Notes: generated by a model not told the origin, from the letters alone. DNA of 64,000 nt from Qipengyuania vulgaris (GCF_009827325.1 NZ_WTYC01000001.1:682001-746000), one strand, 5' to 3'; positions 43,699-53,530 are shown, numbered from the stretch's first letter. A program made the numbers and translations.

Positions 43699-44380
43699 GC
43701 TTGCCCCGCGGCGAATACTTGACCGAGCTGCAAAGACCCCGTTCGCGAACGGCCGTCATGACGCGGGTGTATCGCCGTGTCCGCAGAAACTCGTCGAAGA
43801 TAAACCGGACGATCTCAGCTTCTGGCTCGTCGACCTTTAACCCCTGAGGAGTGGCAACATAGCCGAATGGCGGCAAACCACCGTGCATTTTCCCGTGCCG
43901 CTTGCGCGTGCGGATGCTGTCGCGCACCCTTTCCGCGATAAGCTCGCGTTCGAACTGGGAGAAGGTAAGCAGCACATTGAGGATCATCAGGCCCATACTG
44001 TCGGAAGTATCAAAGGCCTGTGAGATGGAGACCAGAGCTATGTTAAGGCGATCGAAGATCTCGATCATCCTAACGAAATCGGCAAGGCTACCGGTCAGCC
44101 GGTCGATCTTGTACACCACGACAACGTCGATTTCTCCTGCTTCGATATGCTGCATGAGCTGCGAGAGCGCAGGGCGATCCATTCCGCTCCCCGAATGGCC
44201 GCCATCGTCGTATCGGTTGGGCAGCTCGACCCAACCCTTGTACTGCTGACTCTTGACATAGGCGCTACTGATTTCGCGCTGCGTAACCAGTGAATTGACA
44301 TCATGTTCGAGGCGCTGGTTAGTGCTCTTGCGGGTGTAAATTGCGCACCGTTTCAACGGTGCGATAGCTTCGATATCCAT
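43699..44380 (-). pseudogene. Large serine recombinase, 3'-truncated
   Basis: About 227 codons from the ATG at 44380, with GGAG seven bases upstream. The resolvase domain is intact: nucleophile S19 in Y-T-R-K-S, V-V-V-Y-K-I-D-R-L-T and F-S-Q-F-E-R-E-L-I-A-E-R-V-R-D. The recombinase domain has only begun (F-G-Y-V, E-F-L-R-T-R-R-Y-T) when the frame runs into the tRNA-fMet fragment, so the DNA-binding zinc domain is gone. Strand exchange is unlikely. Confidence 0.8.
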
Positions 44381-44625
44381 GGGCAAACTCCGAAATTCCT
44401 TCGAAACATCGCCCCGTTGCGATCGGCGGAGAAGGTCTAAGCGCCGGATGTGGAGAATTATGCGGCTATATGAAGAGCAAGGGCATCTCGCGCCTGACCG
44501 CTCCCCTTGGAGCGATCAGCCATCGACCTTCAGCCTAAGTCGATTGCCAGCATTGCAAGGTCTGCTCTTGTCTTTTTACCCAAACGCGGACTGATAGTTT
44601 TCTGCCGAGTATCTGGCATGGAAAA

Positions 44626-44655
44626 GGCGGCCCGTCCCGATTGGGACGGACCGCC
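44626..44655 (-). terminator. Terminator after the ParB-like gene
   Basis: GGCGG (44626-44630) with CCGCC (44651-44655) and CCGTCCC (44632-44638) with GGGACGG (44643-44649), loop of 4, followed on the minus strand by TTTT. A second stem without a T-run (44495-44518) lies further downstream. Confidence 0.8.
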
Positions 44656-44685
44656 CGCCGAGTGACCTGGACCTGTCAGGAGGGG

Positions 44686-46659
44686 TCAGGCAGCCTGCTC
44701 GGCAATTTCGTCAGTTGCTTCGGCGTTCACCGCCTCGTCTCCTTCGTGGTCGGCCAATTCGACTTCTTCCGAACCGGCGAAACGCATGCTCGAAGGCACC
44801 CAGGCCTGCGCTCGTTCCTTGATATCTGCCTCGCCGATGAAGTTGCCCGAGAAAATGCGTTCGGCAGCGCTCGCGAGTTCTGCCTTCTTCGACGCAGCGT
44901 AGCGACTGACCATTTCGGGACCACCAGCGGCATCGAGCGCTTCGAGCGTGCGGGTCTTGGCAACACGGTCGAAGTAGTTGGCAGCCGTAGGACGCCACCA
45001 ATGCGCGGTCTCGATTTCGAGCAGCGAGCCGAGCGCCTCGTGCATCGGCACCGAACGCTCGCCTTCGCAGGCAAGACTGGCAACGAGTGCACGCGAGACG
45101 ACATGACCAAGCCAGGCCGAGCGCGCCTCGTCGGTAAGCGCCCGGAACCTGGCAAACCGCTCGACATCGCTCTCGCCAGCACGCCAGCTTTCATCGAGCG
45201 ACCCCGCGAATTCGGCCAAAGCAGCACTCGCCGGCGCATCCTTGGCCTCAAACCCGGTGACCGGGCCGGACGCTACCGATCCGACAAGCGTCGACGCTTT
45301 CTTGGCGCGCCAGTCGTGCCCATCGGCATCGGCGAGCGTGAAGACCATGAAGTCGAGTGCCAGTGCCGGATCGTTTGCGAGATGGATCGCGAGGATGTCG
45401 CGGCGCTGCATCGCGAGCTCGTCGAGCAGGCGCTGGGACAGCGAGCTCCCTTTAGGCTTCGCCGCTCCGCTCTCCTCGACGGCCTCGACCACACATTCGT
45501 CAGCGATGACTTCGGTCTCGGTGTAGTATTGCTGGACCAATGTCGGCTCGCCATTTCGCGAGAGGACTAGGAAGGCGCCAGCTTCGGATTTCAGCTCGTC
45601 GGCGAGTACCGGCGGCCGATCATTGATCGCGCGCATGGCGCGGTCGATTACCACGAGTTCCTGTTCGGCCTTGGCGACCTCATCCTCGTCGCTGTCCTCG
45701 TCTTCGAGCACAGCGGCGACGCGGTCGTAGTCGGCCTCGAGCTCGCCAAGTTCCTTCGCTTCCTGTTCGGTCATCGGCGCAGGCTCGCAAGGCAGACGGC
45801 TCAGACCTTCAACAAGGTCGTGGCTGACGTAATTGCCAAGGGTCGGCCGAATCCAGGCAAGTCCATATTCGAGCGCGGTCTTTTCTGCGGCTTCGTCCAT
45901 GGCCTTGTGCGCTAGGTCCTCGAGCAGCGCGACGTCGATCCAGCTCTCGCTGGCATCATCGTCGAACAGTTCGCGCTCGATCCGGCCACCTGCGGCGATA
46001 TAGGCATCGCGTCCGACGAGAACAGCACGCGGATCGGAACCGCGCACCGTGGCATCGAGCACCATGCGGCGGATCGTGTCGGGCGTGATCTGGTACCAGG
46101 CGTCCTGCAGTTCGGCATAGACATGCGCCTGGCGCTCCACGTCGGAGATCGCGCCGTAGGCCTTGGCCATGTCGAGCGTGATCGTGCCTTCGGCGAGCGC
46201 TTCGAAGACGCAAGGCGCGAGACTTGCAAGGCGCAGACGTCCTTCGACGAACCGGACAGTGAGGCCGAAGCGGCGCGCCACGTTTTCCGTGGTAGCCCCT
46301 GCCTCGATGATGGAGGCGAAGGCCTGCGCCTCGTCGGCGGGGTTCATCGCGAGGCGCTGGAAGTTCTCGGCAAGACTTGCTTCGCGCACTTCGCTTTCCT
46401 CGCCTTCGATAACGAGGCAAGTGACTTCGTGCGTGTCAGGCAAGGTGCCCTCTTCGGCCAGCGCCTGCAGCGCGGTGAGACGGCGACCGCCGGCCTCGAC
46501 CTCGAACTTGCCGCGCTTTCCTTTGCGCACGACGAGGTTCTGCAGCAGGCCGCGCGCAGCAATGTCTGCCCGCAACTGGAGGTCGGCCAGCACGTCGCTC
46601 GACTTGCGAACGTTGCGCGGACTCGGGACGAGCTTCTTCAAGGGAATTGACTGGATCAT
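44686..46659 (-). CDS. ParB/Srx-fold protein of the element backbone
   Basis: 657 aa from the ATG at 46659. The N-terminal ParB/Srx domain shows I-P-L-K-K-L-V-P-S-P-R-N-V-R, V-E-A-G-G-R-R-L-T-A-L and E-A-S-L-A-E-N-F-Q-R, followed by a helix-turn-helix (T-T-E-N-V-A-R-R-F-G-L-T). Unlike segregation ParB it is about twice as long, with an acidic hinge near residue 350, and no parA is adjacent. Such long ParB-like proteins occur on sphingomonad plasmids together with the DarB-like and Toprim genes upstream. Likely a DNA-binding factor for establishment or transfer; the exact role is unknown. Confidence 0.87.
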   Translation of the reverse strand: MIQSIPLKKLVPSPRNVRKSSDVLADLQLRADIAARGLLQNLVVRKGKRGKFEVEAGGRRLTALQALAEEGTLPDTHEVTCLVIEGEESEVREASLAENFQRLAMNPADEAQAFASIIEAGATTENVARRFGLTVRFVEGRLRLASLAPCVFEALAEGTITLDMAKAYGAISDVERQAHVYAELQDAWYQITPDTIRRMVLDATVRGSDPRAVLVGRDAYIAAGGRIERELFDDDASESWIDVALLEDLAHKAMDEAAEKTALEYGLAWIRPTLGNYVSHDLVEGLSRLPCEPAPMTEQEAKELGELEADYDRVAAVLEDEDSDEDEVAKAEQELVVIDRAMRAINDRPPVLADELKSEAGAFLVLSRNGEPTLVQQYYTETEVIADECVVEAVEESGAAKPKGSSLSQRLLDELAMQRRDILAIHLANDPALALDFMVFTLADADGHDWRAKKASTLVGSVASGPVTGFEAKDAPASAALAEFAGSLDESWRAGESDVERFARFRALTDEARSAWLGHVVSRALVASLACEGERSVPMHEALGSLLEIETAHWWRPTAANYFDRVAKTRTLEALDAAGGPEMVSRYAASKKAELASAAERIFSGNFIGEADIKERAQAWVPSSMRFAGSEEVELADHEGDEAVNAEATDEIAEQAA

Positions 46660-46768
46660 GGGTGTTCTCCTGATAGGATGCAGGCGCAGGTGAGGATCAC
46701 GAGGCCCACAAGCCCAAAGGGCTCCCTCCACTCTCATTCTGAGATTGGGGTCTGCCCGAGGGATCAGG
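46660..46768 (-). promoter_or_regulatory. Shared leader, copy 3 (before the ParB-like gene)
   Basis: CCTGAT (46768-46763), which contains the stop codon of the upstream gene, is complementary to ATCAGG (46674-46669) at the ribosome binding site. The long interior holds a smaller AGCCC-TTT-GGGCT hairpin. The weakest member of the leader set because of the distance. Confidence 0.35.
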
Positions 46769-49700
46769 CGGCAAGCGCGGGGAGGACCGACGAGGCTGCG
46801 GAGACTGGCACGAACAGCCGCGTGCGGTATCGGATAATCTCGGTGAAGCAGCCCTTGTTCTTGTACCAGTCGAGCCGATCGGGCGAGAAGCCAGTCAGTT
46901 CGAGGCGCTGTTCGCCGCCGACCAACGAGCGCTTCACGGTAAGTGGATCATGGCTTGCGAGGCCCAGCGGTTTTCCGCTTGCGAGGACGAGGTCGCCGAT
47001 CTGCTCTGCCGATGGTCCGGTAACCCCGGACAGGCCAAAGGTTTTGGAAATCGCAAAGAGATCAACATCGAGCACTTCACGTCCGATGATCGACTGGCCG
47101 TCCTCGGCAACGAGCCGGGTGACCCGGACATGATCGCCAGACAGGCGCTTCCAGACCGGGAGCAGCAGCCCGGTAGCGAGATGGACGCGCTCGGTCACCG
47201 GTGAAGCGCCAGCCTCTTCTTCCTCGGCACGCCAGGCGCTCGTGAACGCGGTGACGCCAGTTTCTTCCCAGTGGCTTTCACCCAGTGCCTCAAGCGTCCA
47301 GTTCGCGGACTTGAGCGGTCGCAGCAGGCGCCGACGTTCGATCACCTCCCCGTCGTCGGCGATGAGACGCCGGGCTGGTATCGACAGCGCGACCTTGCCC
47401 GAGCGCGCATTGCGCATCGGGATTGCGTGCGGGCTGCCAATCTCGTGCATCCGTAGCAGGCGCTGCAGGCGCAGAGGCCGCAGGTGCCTCGTCACTTCGA
47501 GCGAGACGAGGCGGGTTTCCGCTCCGGTCACGGGGTCGGTGCGCAGGAGTTCATCGGCGAGGACCGTGAAACGATCGACCTTCACGGTTTCCAGTCCCTG
47601 ATCGAGCGTTCCGGCCTCGCGCGCGGCTTCGATCCGCGCTTCGACGAGGCCAAGATATTCATCGAAGATGGCGTTCTGGAGCGCGATCGGCAGCGCGAGG
47701 ATGCGGTTGAGCCAGCGCTGGATCGTGGGGAGATTGTCGGTCAGTCCCCCATCTGGGTTTTCGAGACGGAGGCCCGTTCGCTCGACGAAGTGGCCGAAAG
47801 TGGTGGCTTCGAGCTTGCCGTCATAGAGCAGCTGGAACCAGCGGCTGAGCGCGTCGCGCGCATAATCGCTTTCGAGATTGTCGGCCGGGTCGAACAGGTT
47901 CTGTCCGCCGGTCTGGCGCTGGCCGCGCGTAAGCGCGCCCAAAGCGTCGAGCCTTCGCGCAATAGTCGAGATGAACCGGCGCTCGCCCTTCACATCTGTG
48001 GTGACCGGGCGGAACAGCGGGGCTGAGGCCTGATTGGTGCGGTTCGTGCGACCAAGGCCCTGGATGGCGTTGTCGGCGCGCCATCCCGGTTCAAGCAGGA
48101 AGTGAACCCGGCGCTGCTGGTTCCTGGCGCCCAAGTCGGCATGATAGGAACGCCCCGTGCCGCCCGCATCCGAGAAGACCAGGATGCGCTTGGTCCCTTC
48201 CATGAAGGTTTGCGCTTCGGCGACATTGGCGCTGGGGCTACGCCGTTCGAGGCGCTGCTCACCATCGCGGCCGAGGACAAGCCTGCGGGTCCGGCCCGTG
48301 ACTTCGGCCACGGCGTCGGTTCCGAAATGTTCGATAATCGCATCGAGCGCAGTGGCGATGGGCGGCAGTGCGCAAAGCTGTTCGATCAGCGCATCGCGCG
48401 CAGCAATGGCGCGCGGGCAGAAAACGGGATTGCCCTCTCCGTCGCTCATCGCCTCGGAGCGAAGATTGCCGTCCTCGTCGGCGAAGACCTGCATCAATCG
48501 TATCGGGAAGCTCTTCGTAAGGTAGTCGATGACGTATTCACGCGGGGACAGATCGATATCGAGAGCTTCGCGTTCTTCCACGGTAAGGTCGGCAAGGCGC
48601 CGGTCGAGCATGGCCTCGGCGGTCGAGACCAGCTGCACGACAACCGAATGCTCTTCGCCAAGCGCTACTTCCATCGCGGGGATCAGGCTCGGCAATTTCA
48701 TCGAAAGCAGGAGCTGGGCAAAGAAGCGCTGCTTGGTGCCTTCGAAGATCGATAGCGCCGCAGCCTTGGCATTGCGGTTGAGCGTGTCGCCGCTGTCCTC
48801 GTCGACCACGCGGGTTGCTTCGAGCGCAGCTTCGAGGTTGCGGTGAATGATCGCCCAGGCATCAGCATAGGCATCATAGATTTTTATCTGCGCTTCGGTC
48901 AGGCTGTGTTCGAGGATCTCGTACTCGACCCCGGCGAAGGACAGCGCACGGGCAAGATAGAGACCCTGGGCCTTGAGATCACGGGCGACGAGCTCCATCG
49001 CCGCGACGCCGCCAGCGCGGATCTCGGTCATGAATGCCTCGTGGGTCGGAAAGGCGGTCTCGGGTCCCCAAAGGCCGAGGCGGGAAGTGTAACCGAGGTT
49101 GGCGATATCCGAAGCGCCAGTGGCAGACGCGTAGAGCACGCGGGCGCGTGGGAGATGGTTTTGCAACCTGAGGCCCGCCATGCCCTGTTCGGAGCCCTTG
49201 ACCTTGCCGCGGGTTGAAGAGCCCCCAAGCGCATTGGCCATCGCGTGGGCTTCGTCAAAGGCGATCACACCGTCGAAATCCTCGCCCGCCCAGGCAAGGA
49301 TCTGGTCGAGCCGCGTATCCTCGGCGCGGCCCGAGCGCAGCGTTGGATAGGTGACGAAGAGAATGCCTTCGGACATCGTTACGGGCTGGCCGAGTTTCCA
49401 GCGCGAGAGCGGCTGGAGATCGAGCGGCAGCCCGCCAAGCGCCTCCCAGTCGCGGCGTGCATCTTCGAGCAGCGCCTCGTTCTTGGTGATCCAGACATGT
49501 CGGCGCTCGCCTGCGAGCCAGCGATCCATGATGACCGCGGCGATCTGCCGTCCTTTGCCCGCTCCGGTTCCGTCGCCGAGGAAGAAGCCTTGGCGGTAGG
49601 AGTGTCCGTCCTCGGAGAGTTCCAGCGAGGTGCCTTCCTGGCTCACCTTGAACTGACCCGGAAGATCGCGCGCAAATGCCTGGGCAGCGTAGACCAGTGT

Positions 49701-51011
49701 CTCGCATTGCGCTTCGGACAGCAGGCCATCGGCCTGCCAACATGCGGGAAGGCGCGGGCAAACATCGGGCTGCGGTGCCGCGACCGAACCCATGGCGACC
49801 GATTCCACGAGCGGGGTGGGATGGGCCGGAGCGCCTTCGAACGCGATGCGGCTGGGCCGGTAAGGCAGGTAGATGCCTGCCTGTTCGGGCACAGGCGCGG
49901 GGTCGGCGAGGACCGAATAGGCAAGGTCGATCGCATTCGCCGTGGCTGCTGGTGTCGCGGCGAACGGCGCCACCGGCCGAACCGGCGCGCTTTGGGCCGA
50001 AGTCTTGCCAACGAGGCGCACTGGCTTGCCGAGCGGCAGGCGGTGGATGTTGGCGGAGGTCTGTATGCGTGGCGGAAGCGCAGTGATAAGCTCGTGGAGC
50101 GAGATGAGGTCGGCAGTATCTCCGGTGATCGCAGGCGAGGACGCAGTCGGCGTCTTGTCGAACACAACCAGGCGAACAGCGATCCCCGTCCCTGTCCGGC
50201 GAAACATCTGCTGCAGGCGAACATCGAGGAGCAGCGATGCTTCGTCCTGTTCCTTGGCGAAGGCGGAGGCGTCGAAGCCTTCAGGCATAATGGCGACGAT
50301 CCTCGCCCGATTAGCAGCGGCCCGGATTGCACCGCGTAGGTGACGCATAGCGGTCTCACCGTCCTTGCCGCGTTCCAGGCTGTGAGCGAACGGCGGGTTC
50401 ATCAGCACGGCAGACGGAACAGGGCCGCGAAGCAAGTCGGCGATCAGTTCCCCGTCATGCGCAGTGATGGTGGCCGTGGGGAAGACGTGGGCCAGACCGT
50501 CTCGTCTTGCCGGATCGATCTCGTTGAGGAGCAGCGAAGCGTTCTGGACGCTGCCCCAAAGAGCAAGGGCACCATTGCCTGCGGACGGTTCGAGGAGCGT
50601 GTCTTGCGCGCAGCCAGCTGCGGCCTTCGCCATCAGCCAGGCCAGCATTGGCGGGGTCGAGAACTGCTGGAGCTCGACCTGTGCTTCGCTGCGCACATGC
50701 CGCGGCGGAAAGGCAGCTTGGAGCCAGTCGAACCGCGCTTCGGCTTCATGCACGTTCGTCGCCAGATCGATCCGTGAGGACTCTCGCAACCAGAGCAGTG
50801 CGCCGATCTCGACCGCGTTATTGTAGTCAGCGATGGTCCAGGCGCTTCCCCAGTCCAAAGATCCAGTCTCCTCGGCGAACAGCCCGGAAATGTCGGTACG
50901 GGTAAGATGACGTCCCGAAGCAAGAAGCGCGGCAACTCGGGTGCCGATGGCATAGGCCAAGGGCATGGACGGCAACTGCTCGCCGGCGGGAAACAGGTCT
51001 GATTGAAACAT
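46764..51011 (-). CDS. DarB/strawberry-notch-like methyltransferase-helicase fusion
   Basis: 1,415 aa from the ATG at 51011. An N6-adenine methyltransferase-like domain comes first: motif I L-L-E-P-S-A-G-N-G-A near residue 145 and motif IV L-M-N-P-P-F-A near 215. A superfamily 2 helicase of strawberry-notch type follows: G-D-G-T-G-A-G-K-G-R (Walker A), F-D-E-A-H-A-M and the late block Q-G-L-G-R-T-N-R. P1 phage DarB has the same combination and protects DNA from type I restriction. Here the gene lies between Toprim and ParB-like genes, so an antirestriction role for entering ICE DNA is plausible. Confidence 0.88.
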   Translation of the reverse strand: MFQSDLFPAGEQLPSMPLAYAIGTRVAALLASGRHLTRTDISGLFAEETGSLDWGSAWTIADYNNAVEIGALLWLRESSRIDLATNVHEAEARFDWLQAAFPPRHVRSEAQVELQQFSTPPMLAWLMAKAAAGCAQDTLLEPSAGNGALALWGSVQNASLLLNEIDPARRDGLAHVFPTATITAHDGELIADLLRGPVPSAVLMNPPFAHSLERGKDGETAMRHLRGAIRAAANRARIVAIMPEGFDASAFAKEQDEASLLLDVRLQQMFRRTGTGIAVRLVVFDKTPTASSPAITGDTADLISLHELITALPPRIQTSANIHRLPLGKPVRLVGKTSAQSAPVRPVAPFAATPAATANAIDLAYSVLADPAPVPEQAGIYLPYRPSRIAFEGAPAHPTPLVESVAMGSVAAPQPDVCPRLPACWQADGLLSEAQCETLVYAAQAFARDLPGQFKVSQEGTSLELSEDGHSYRQGFFLGDGTGAGKGRQIAAVIMDRWLAGERRHVWITKNEALLEDARRDWEALGGLPLDLQPLSRWKLGQPVTMSEGILFVTYPTLRSGRAEDTRLDQILAWAGEDFDGVIAFDEAHAMANALGGSSTRGKVKGSEQGMAGLRLQNHLPRARVLYASATGASDIANLGYTSRLGLWGPETAFPTHEAFMTEIRAGGVAAMELVARDLKAQGLYLARALSFAGVEYEILEHSLTEAQIKIYDAYADAWAIIHRNLEAALEATRVVDEDSGDTLNRNAKAAALSIFEGTKQRFFAQLLLSMKLPSLIPAMEVALGEEHSVVVQLVSTAEAMLDRRLADLTVEEREALDIDLSPREYVIDYLTKSFPIRLMQVFADEDGNLRSEAMSDGEGNPVFCPRAIAARDALIEQLCALPPIATALDAIIEHFGTDAVAEVTGRTRRLVLGRDGEQRLERRSPSANVAEAQTFMEGTKRILVFSDAGGTGRSYHADLGARNQQRRVHFLLEPGWRADNAIQGLGRTNRTNQASAPLFRPVTTDVKGERRFISTIARRLDALGALTRGQRQTGGQNLFDPADNLESDYARDALSRWFQLLYDGKLEATTFGHFVERTGLRLENPDGGLTDNLPTIQRWLNRILALPIALQNAIFDEYLGLVEARIEAAREAGTLDQGLETVKVDRFTVLADELLRTDPVTGAETRLVSLEVTRHLRPLRLQRLLRMHEIGSPHAIPMRNARSGKVALSIPARRLIADDGEVIERRRLLRPLKSANWTLEALGESHWEETGVTAFTSAWRAEEEEAGASPVTERVHLATGLLLPVWKRLSGDHVRVTRLVAEDGQSIIGREVLDVDLFAISKTFGLSGVTGPSAEQIGDLVLASGKPLGLASHDPLTVKRSLVGGEQRLELTGFSPDRLDWYKNKGCFTEIIRYRTRLFVPVSAASSVLPALAA

Positions 51012-51064
51012 GGCAATTCGTCCTCCTGATGGGGGCATCGGGACACGCCCTCTGCCGGATCAGG
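51012..51064 (-). promoter_or_regulatory. Shared leader, copy 4 (before the DarB-like gene)
   Basis: CCTGAT (51064-51059) pairs with ATCAGG (51030-51025), with an inner GGGC (51050-51047) and GCCC (51036-51033) stem. The 3' arm continues into AGGAGG, the ribosome binding site. Confidence 0.55.
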
Positions 51065-51086
51065 AATTCGAGAAGCTCTCTCTCCT

Positions 51087-51995
51087 CTACCGCGCCGCTT
51101 TGCGGCGCAGCCATGCTGTAAGTTCATCGTTCCAGTCGGTGTCGCGTGAGGATGGTTTGCGAACGTGGATCGTCCGCCCATCGCGGGCATAAGCGGCCAG
51201 GCCACGCGACGCAGCCAGCTCGCCGCCAGCATCGTGATCGACGAAGAGGTGAAGCTCGGTCACGCTCTCAGGCACGCTGACGAGACCGAAGCGCTCATTG
51301 CCCAGGGTCGCCCAGACGGGGATGCCGGTAAGAGCATAAGCCGACATTGCGCTCTCGATCCCTTCAGCAAGGCCGAGCAGGCCGGAGGCCGGAGCGAAGA
51401 GACGAACAGCAGCTTCACCGAGCGCGCCAAGCGCGCGCTTCGGCTTGTCGAAATCAGCCTTGGCATCGCCCGAAAGGAAAGTGCGATGGATGGCGATCGG
51501 CCCCTCGTCGAGGTTGACCGCCGCAATCATCGCCGGCAAAAAGCGGGTTCGTCCTTTCGGACCAAGCGGCGTTCGTGAATGGAAGCGGAGCGCCGGAGAT
51601 GCGGCAAGGATGCCGCGGCTCTCCAGATATGCCTTTGCCGGGCTGGCACGCAGTGGCTGTGCATCGCGCCAGATCCTCAGCGCTGCCGCCGAGGGTTTGC
51701 GCGTTCTGGTCTGCTCGGGACCTTCGGTAGTCGCAGAAGCTGAAAAGAGCGCCGGTGCCTCGAAACCTTCACGCGCCAATGCAGACAATACGCTCTGCTG
51801 ATCACATCCCGCAAAGCAATGGAAAAGGATAGCCTGTCGACCGAGCGACACACCGAGTGACGGCGTGCGGTCATCATGCGCGGGGCAACAGGCCATGCCC
51901 TTTGTGCCGGACCATTTGCCCCCTCGCGATTCGCAAATGCGACGGGCGGTCTCGGCAAGCGACCGGTTGGGATGAGTTTGGACAGACAGGGACAT
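51087..51995 (-). CDS. Toprim-domain protein with CHC2-type zinc finger (primase-like)
   Basis: 302 aa. A zinc finger C-C-P-A-H-D-D-R-T-P-S-L with F-H-C-F-A-G-C-D lies in the first 75 residues, as in DnaG-like primases. The C-terminal Toprim fold has G-L-A-E-G-I-E-S-A and L-H-L-F-V-D-H-D-A-G-G, the acidic metal ligands. The polymerase centre of a full DnaG is missing, so it may be a short primase or a primase-like helper for second-strand synthesis in the recipient. GAGGAG precedes the ATG; the LexA box at 52085-52099 lies upstream. Confidence 0.85.
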   Translation of the reverse strand: MSLSVQTHPNRSLAETARRICESRGGKWSGTKGMACCPAHDDRTPSLGVSLGRQAILFHCFAGCDQQSVLSALAREGFEAPALFSASATTEGPEQTRTRKPSAAALRIWRDAQPLRASPAKAYLESRGILAASPALRFHSRTPLGPKGRTRFLPAMIAAVNLDEGPIAIHRTFLSGDAKADFDKPKRALGALGEAAVRLFAPASGLLGLAEGIESAMSAYALTGIPVWATLGNERFGLVSVPESVTELHLFVDHDAGGELAASRGLAAYARDGRTIHVRKPSSRDTDWNDELTAWLRRKAAR

Positions 51996-52084
51996 GCGAG
52001 CTCCTCAGCATGCAAAGTAGCCCCCTCATCAGCGCTCCTCTCCTCTCCCAAAGGCAGGCGTTCGCCGCTTTCCTACAGGGATAT

Positions 52085-52099
52085 GTTCTATCTATGTTC
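52085..52099. promoter_or_regulatory. LexA (SOS) box between Toprim and transglycosylase genes
   Basis: GTTC-TATCTAT-GTTC, an exact alphaproteobacterial LexA box, in the divergent region 51996-52133. It is followed by a 10-bp palindrome GATTCGAATC (52106-52115). It could control the Toprim/DarB/ParB operon, the transglycosylase gene, or both. Confidence 0.6.
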
Positions 52100-52133
52100 T
52101 CTTTCGATTCGAATCAATGGAGCACAAGTCGAG

Positions 52134-52718
52134 ATGACCTCCCTCAATCGTCTGACTGCGATAGCGGTCGCCTGTCTGGGGATGATCGCGACCTCCTCAC
52201 AGCAGGTCCGCGCCCAGGATTTCACTTTGTTCGAGCACGCGATCGTTCCACCAAAGACGGACCAGCAGCCGGCAAGGCAATATCTACCTGCAATCTACCA
52301 AACAGGGCCAGCAGACGTATCCTACCGGGAAGGCCTGTATATGGCGGCAATAGCCGAGGCCGAGCGCCGTTACGGGCTTCCGACCAATCTGCTTCGTGCT
52401 CTCATCTGGGCTGAGTCCCGCTTCAATCCGATGGCTGTGAGTCCAGCCGGTGCTGCCGGGCTTGCTCAGCTTATGCCAGCCACGGCGCGAGAACTGGGCG
52501 TCCGGAACCGTCATGACCCTCTTGCATCGATCGACGGTGGCGCCAGGTACCTTCGCGACATGTTGGACCGGTTCGACGCGGTCCACCTGGCCTTGGCTGC
52601 TTACAATGCGGGCCCAGGTGCCGTCTCCCGATCACGCGGCATTCCCAACAATGGTGAAACGCCGCAATATGTCCGGTCTGTGTTGGGACGTTGGCAAGCA
52701 ATTGGTACGTACAATTGA
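52134..52718 (+). CDS. Lytic transglycosylase (VirB1-like) of the conjugation machine
   Basis: 194 aa from the ATG at 52134, the start that opens a signal peptide (I-A-V-A-C-L-G-M-I-A-T-S, cleavage near V-R-A-Q). The SLT domain is complete: catalytic Glu in L-I-W-A-E-S-R-F-N-P, G-A-A-G-L-A-Q-L-M-P-A-T-A and A-A-Y-N-A-G-P-G-A-V. These enzymes open peptidoglycan for the T4SS channel. It lies far from the tra operon at the integrase end of the element, a common split arrangement. Confidence 0.92.
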   Translation: MTSLNRLTAIAVACLGMIATSSQQVRAQDFTLFEHAIVPPKTDQQPARQYLPAIYQTGPADVSYREGLYMAAIAEAERRYGLPTNLLRALIWAESRFNPMAVSPAGAAGLAQLMPATARELGVRNRHDPLASIDGGARYLRDMLDRFDAVHLALAAYNAGPGAVSRSRGIPNNGETPQYVRSVLGRWQAIGTYN

Positions 52719-52782
52719 CGAAACTACCTGATTTCCGGCTATTGTCTGAAATCATGTGCCGGAATGAAGACGGACAACGCCA

Positions 52783-53334
52783 GTGAATGAGACCCCCGGT
52801 GAGCCGTTCGACTTTCGCAAGGCGTTGAAGGCACAGAAGCGCCGGAAGCTGAGAAAGGAGATCGCGTTGGGTTTGGGAGCATTCGCGATCGTATTTGCTG
52901 GAGGGATGCTGGCACTCAACTGGTCAGTCCATGATGCCAGCCTTGCTAACGACGATCAGCAGCCTCAGGCTTTATTCCAGCAAGCAAGCTCCCCACAATT
53001 CGACATCTGCGGATCCGTCCGGCGCACATGCGTCGTGGATGGAGATACTTTCTGGCTTGATGGCGTGAAAATCCGGATTGCCGACATCGACACTCCCGAG
53101 ATCAGCGAGCCTCGTTGCGACTATGAATACCAGCTCGGCATGCGCGCGACGCACCGCCTTGTCGAATTGCTGAATGGCGGGCCCTTTGAACTGAGGACCA
53201 TCGGTAGCAGAGACGAGGATCAGTACGGTCGCAAATTGCGGGTTGTAACGCGCGGCGGCCGCTCGCTTGGCGATCAGCTGGTCAGCGAAGGCCTGGCGCG
53301 AACCTGGACCGGGAGACGTGAACCATGGTGCTGA
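52783..53334 (+). CDS. Thermonuclease-like (SNase) membrane-anchored protein
   Basis: 183 aa, GTG start. One N-terminal membrane helix (about residues 28-47) anchors an SNase fold. V-D-G-D-T-F-W-L-D, I-R-I-A-D-I-D-T-P-E and E-D-Q-Y-G-R-K-L are the nuclease blocks, including the Asp, Arg and Glu usually needed for catalysis. It probably acts in the periplasm. Genes of this type are frequent beside conjugation modules. It overlaps the next gene by 10 bp. Confidence 0.83.
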   Translation: MNETPGEPFDFRKALKAQKRRKLRKEIALGLGAFAIVFAGGMLALNWSVHDASLANDDQQPQALFQQASSPQFDICGSVRRTCVVDGDTFWLDGVKIRIADIDTPEISEPRCDYEYQLGMRATHRLVELLNGGPFELRTIGSRDEDQYGRKLRVVTRGGRSLGDQLVSEGLARTWTGRREPWC

Positions 53335-53519
53335 ACCGCGATCAGGAATTGTGGGCCGTCGCGCTCTGGGTCGAAAAGAACCATGGCGGAGAGGGAACCG
53401 CGTATATCGCGCAGCAAATCCAGCGGCTATCCAACGAAGGGGACGAGGCTGGCATAGCAACGTGGAAGACTGTTGCTGAACGGTTCGATCAGCTTAGCTG
53501 CCAAAGCTCTACGAACTGA
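53325..53519 (+). CDS. Small DUF6961-like protein
   Basis: 64 aa. D-Q-E-L-W-A-V-A-L-W-V-E-K-N-H-G at the N-terminus, then helical; I recognise it as the small DUF6961-type family common in sphingomonads, with no known function. It starts inside the SNase gene, so it is translated from the same transcript. Confidence 0.65.
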   Translation: MVLNRDQELWAVALWVEKNHGGEGTAYIAQQIQRLSNEGDEAGIATWKTVAERFDQLSCQSSTN

Positions 53520-53530
53520 GGCTCGGCACG

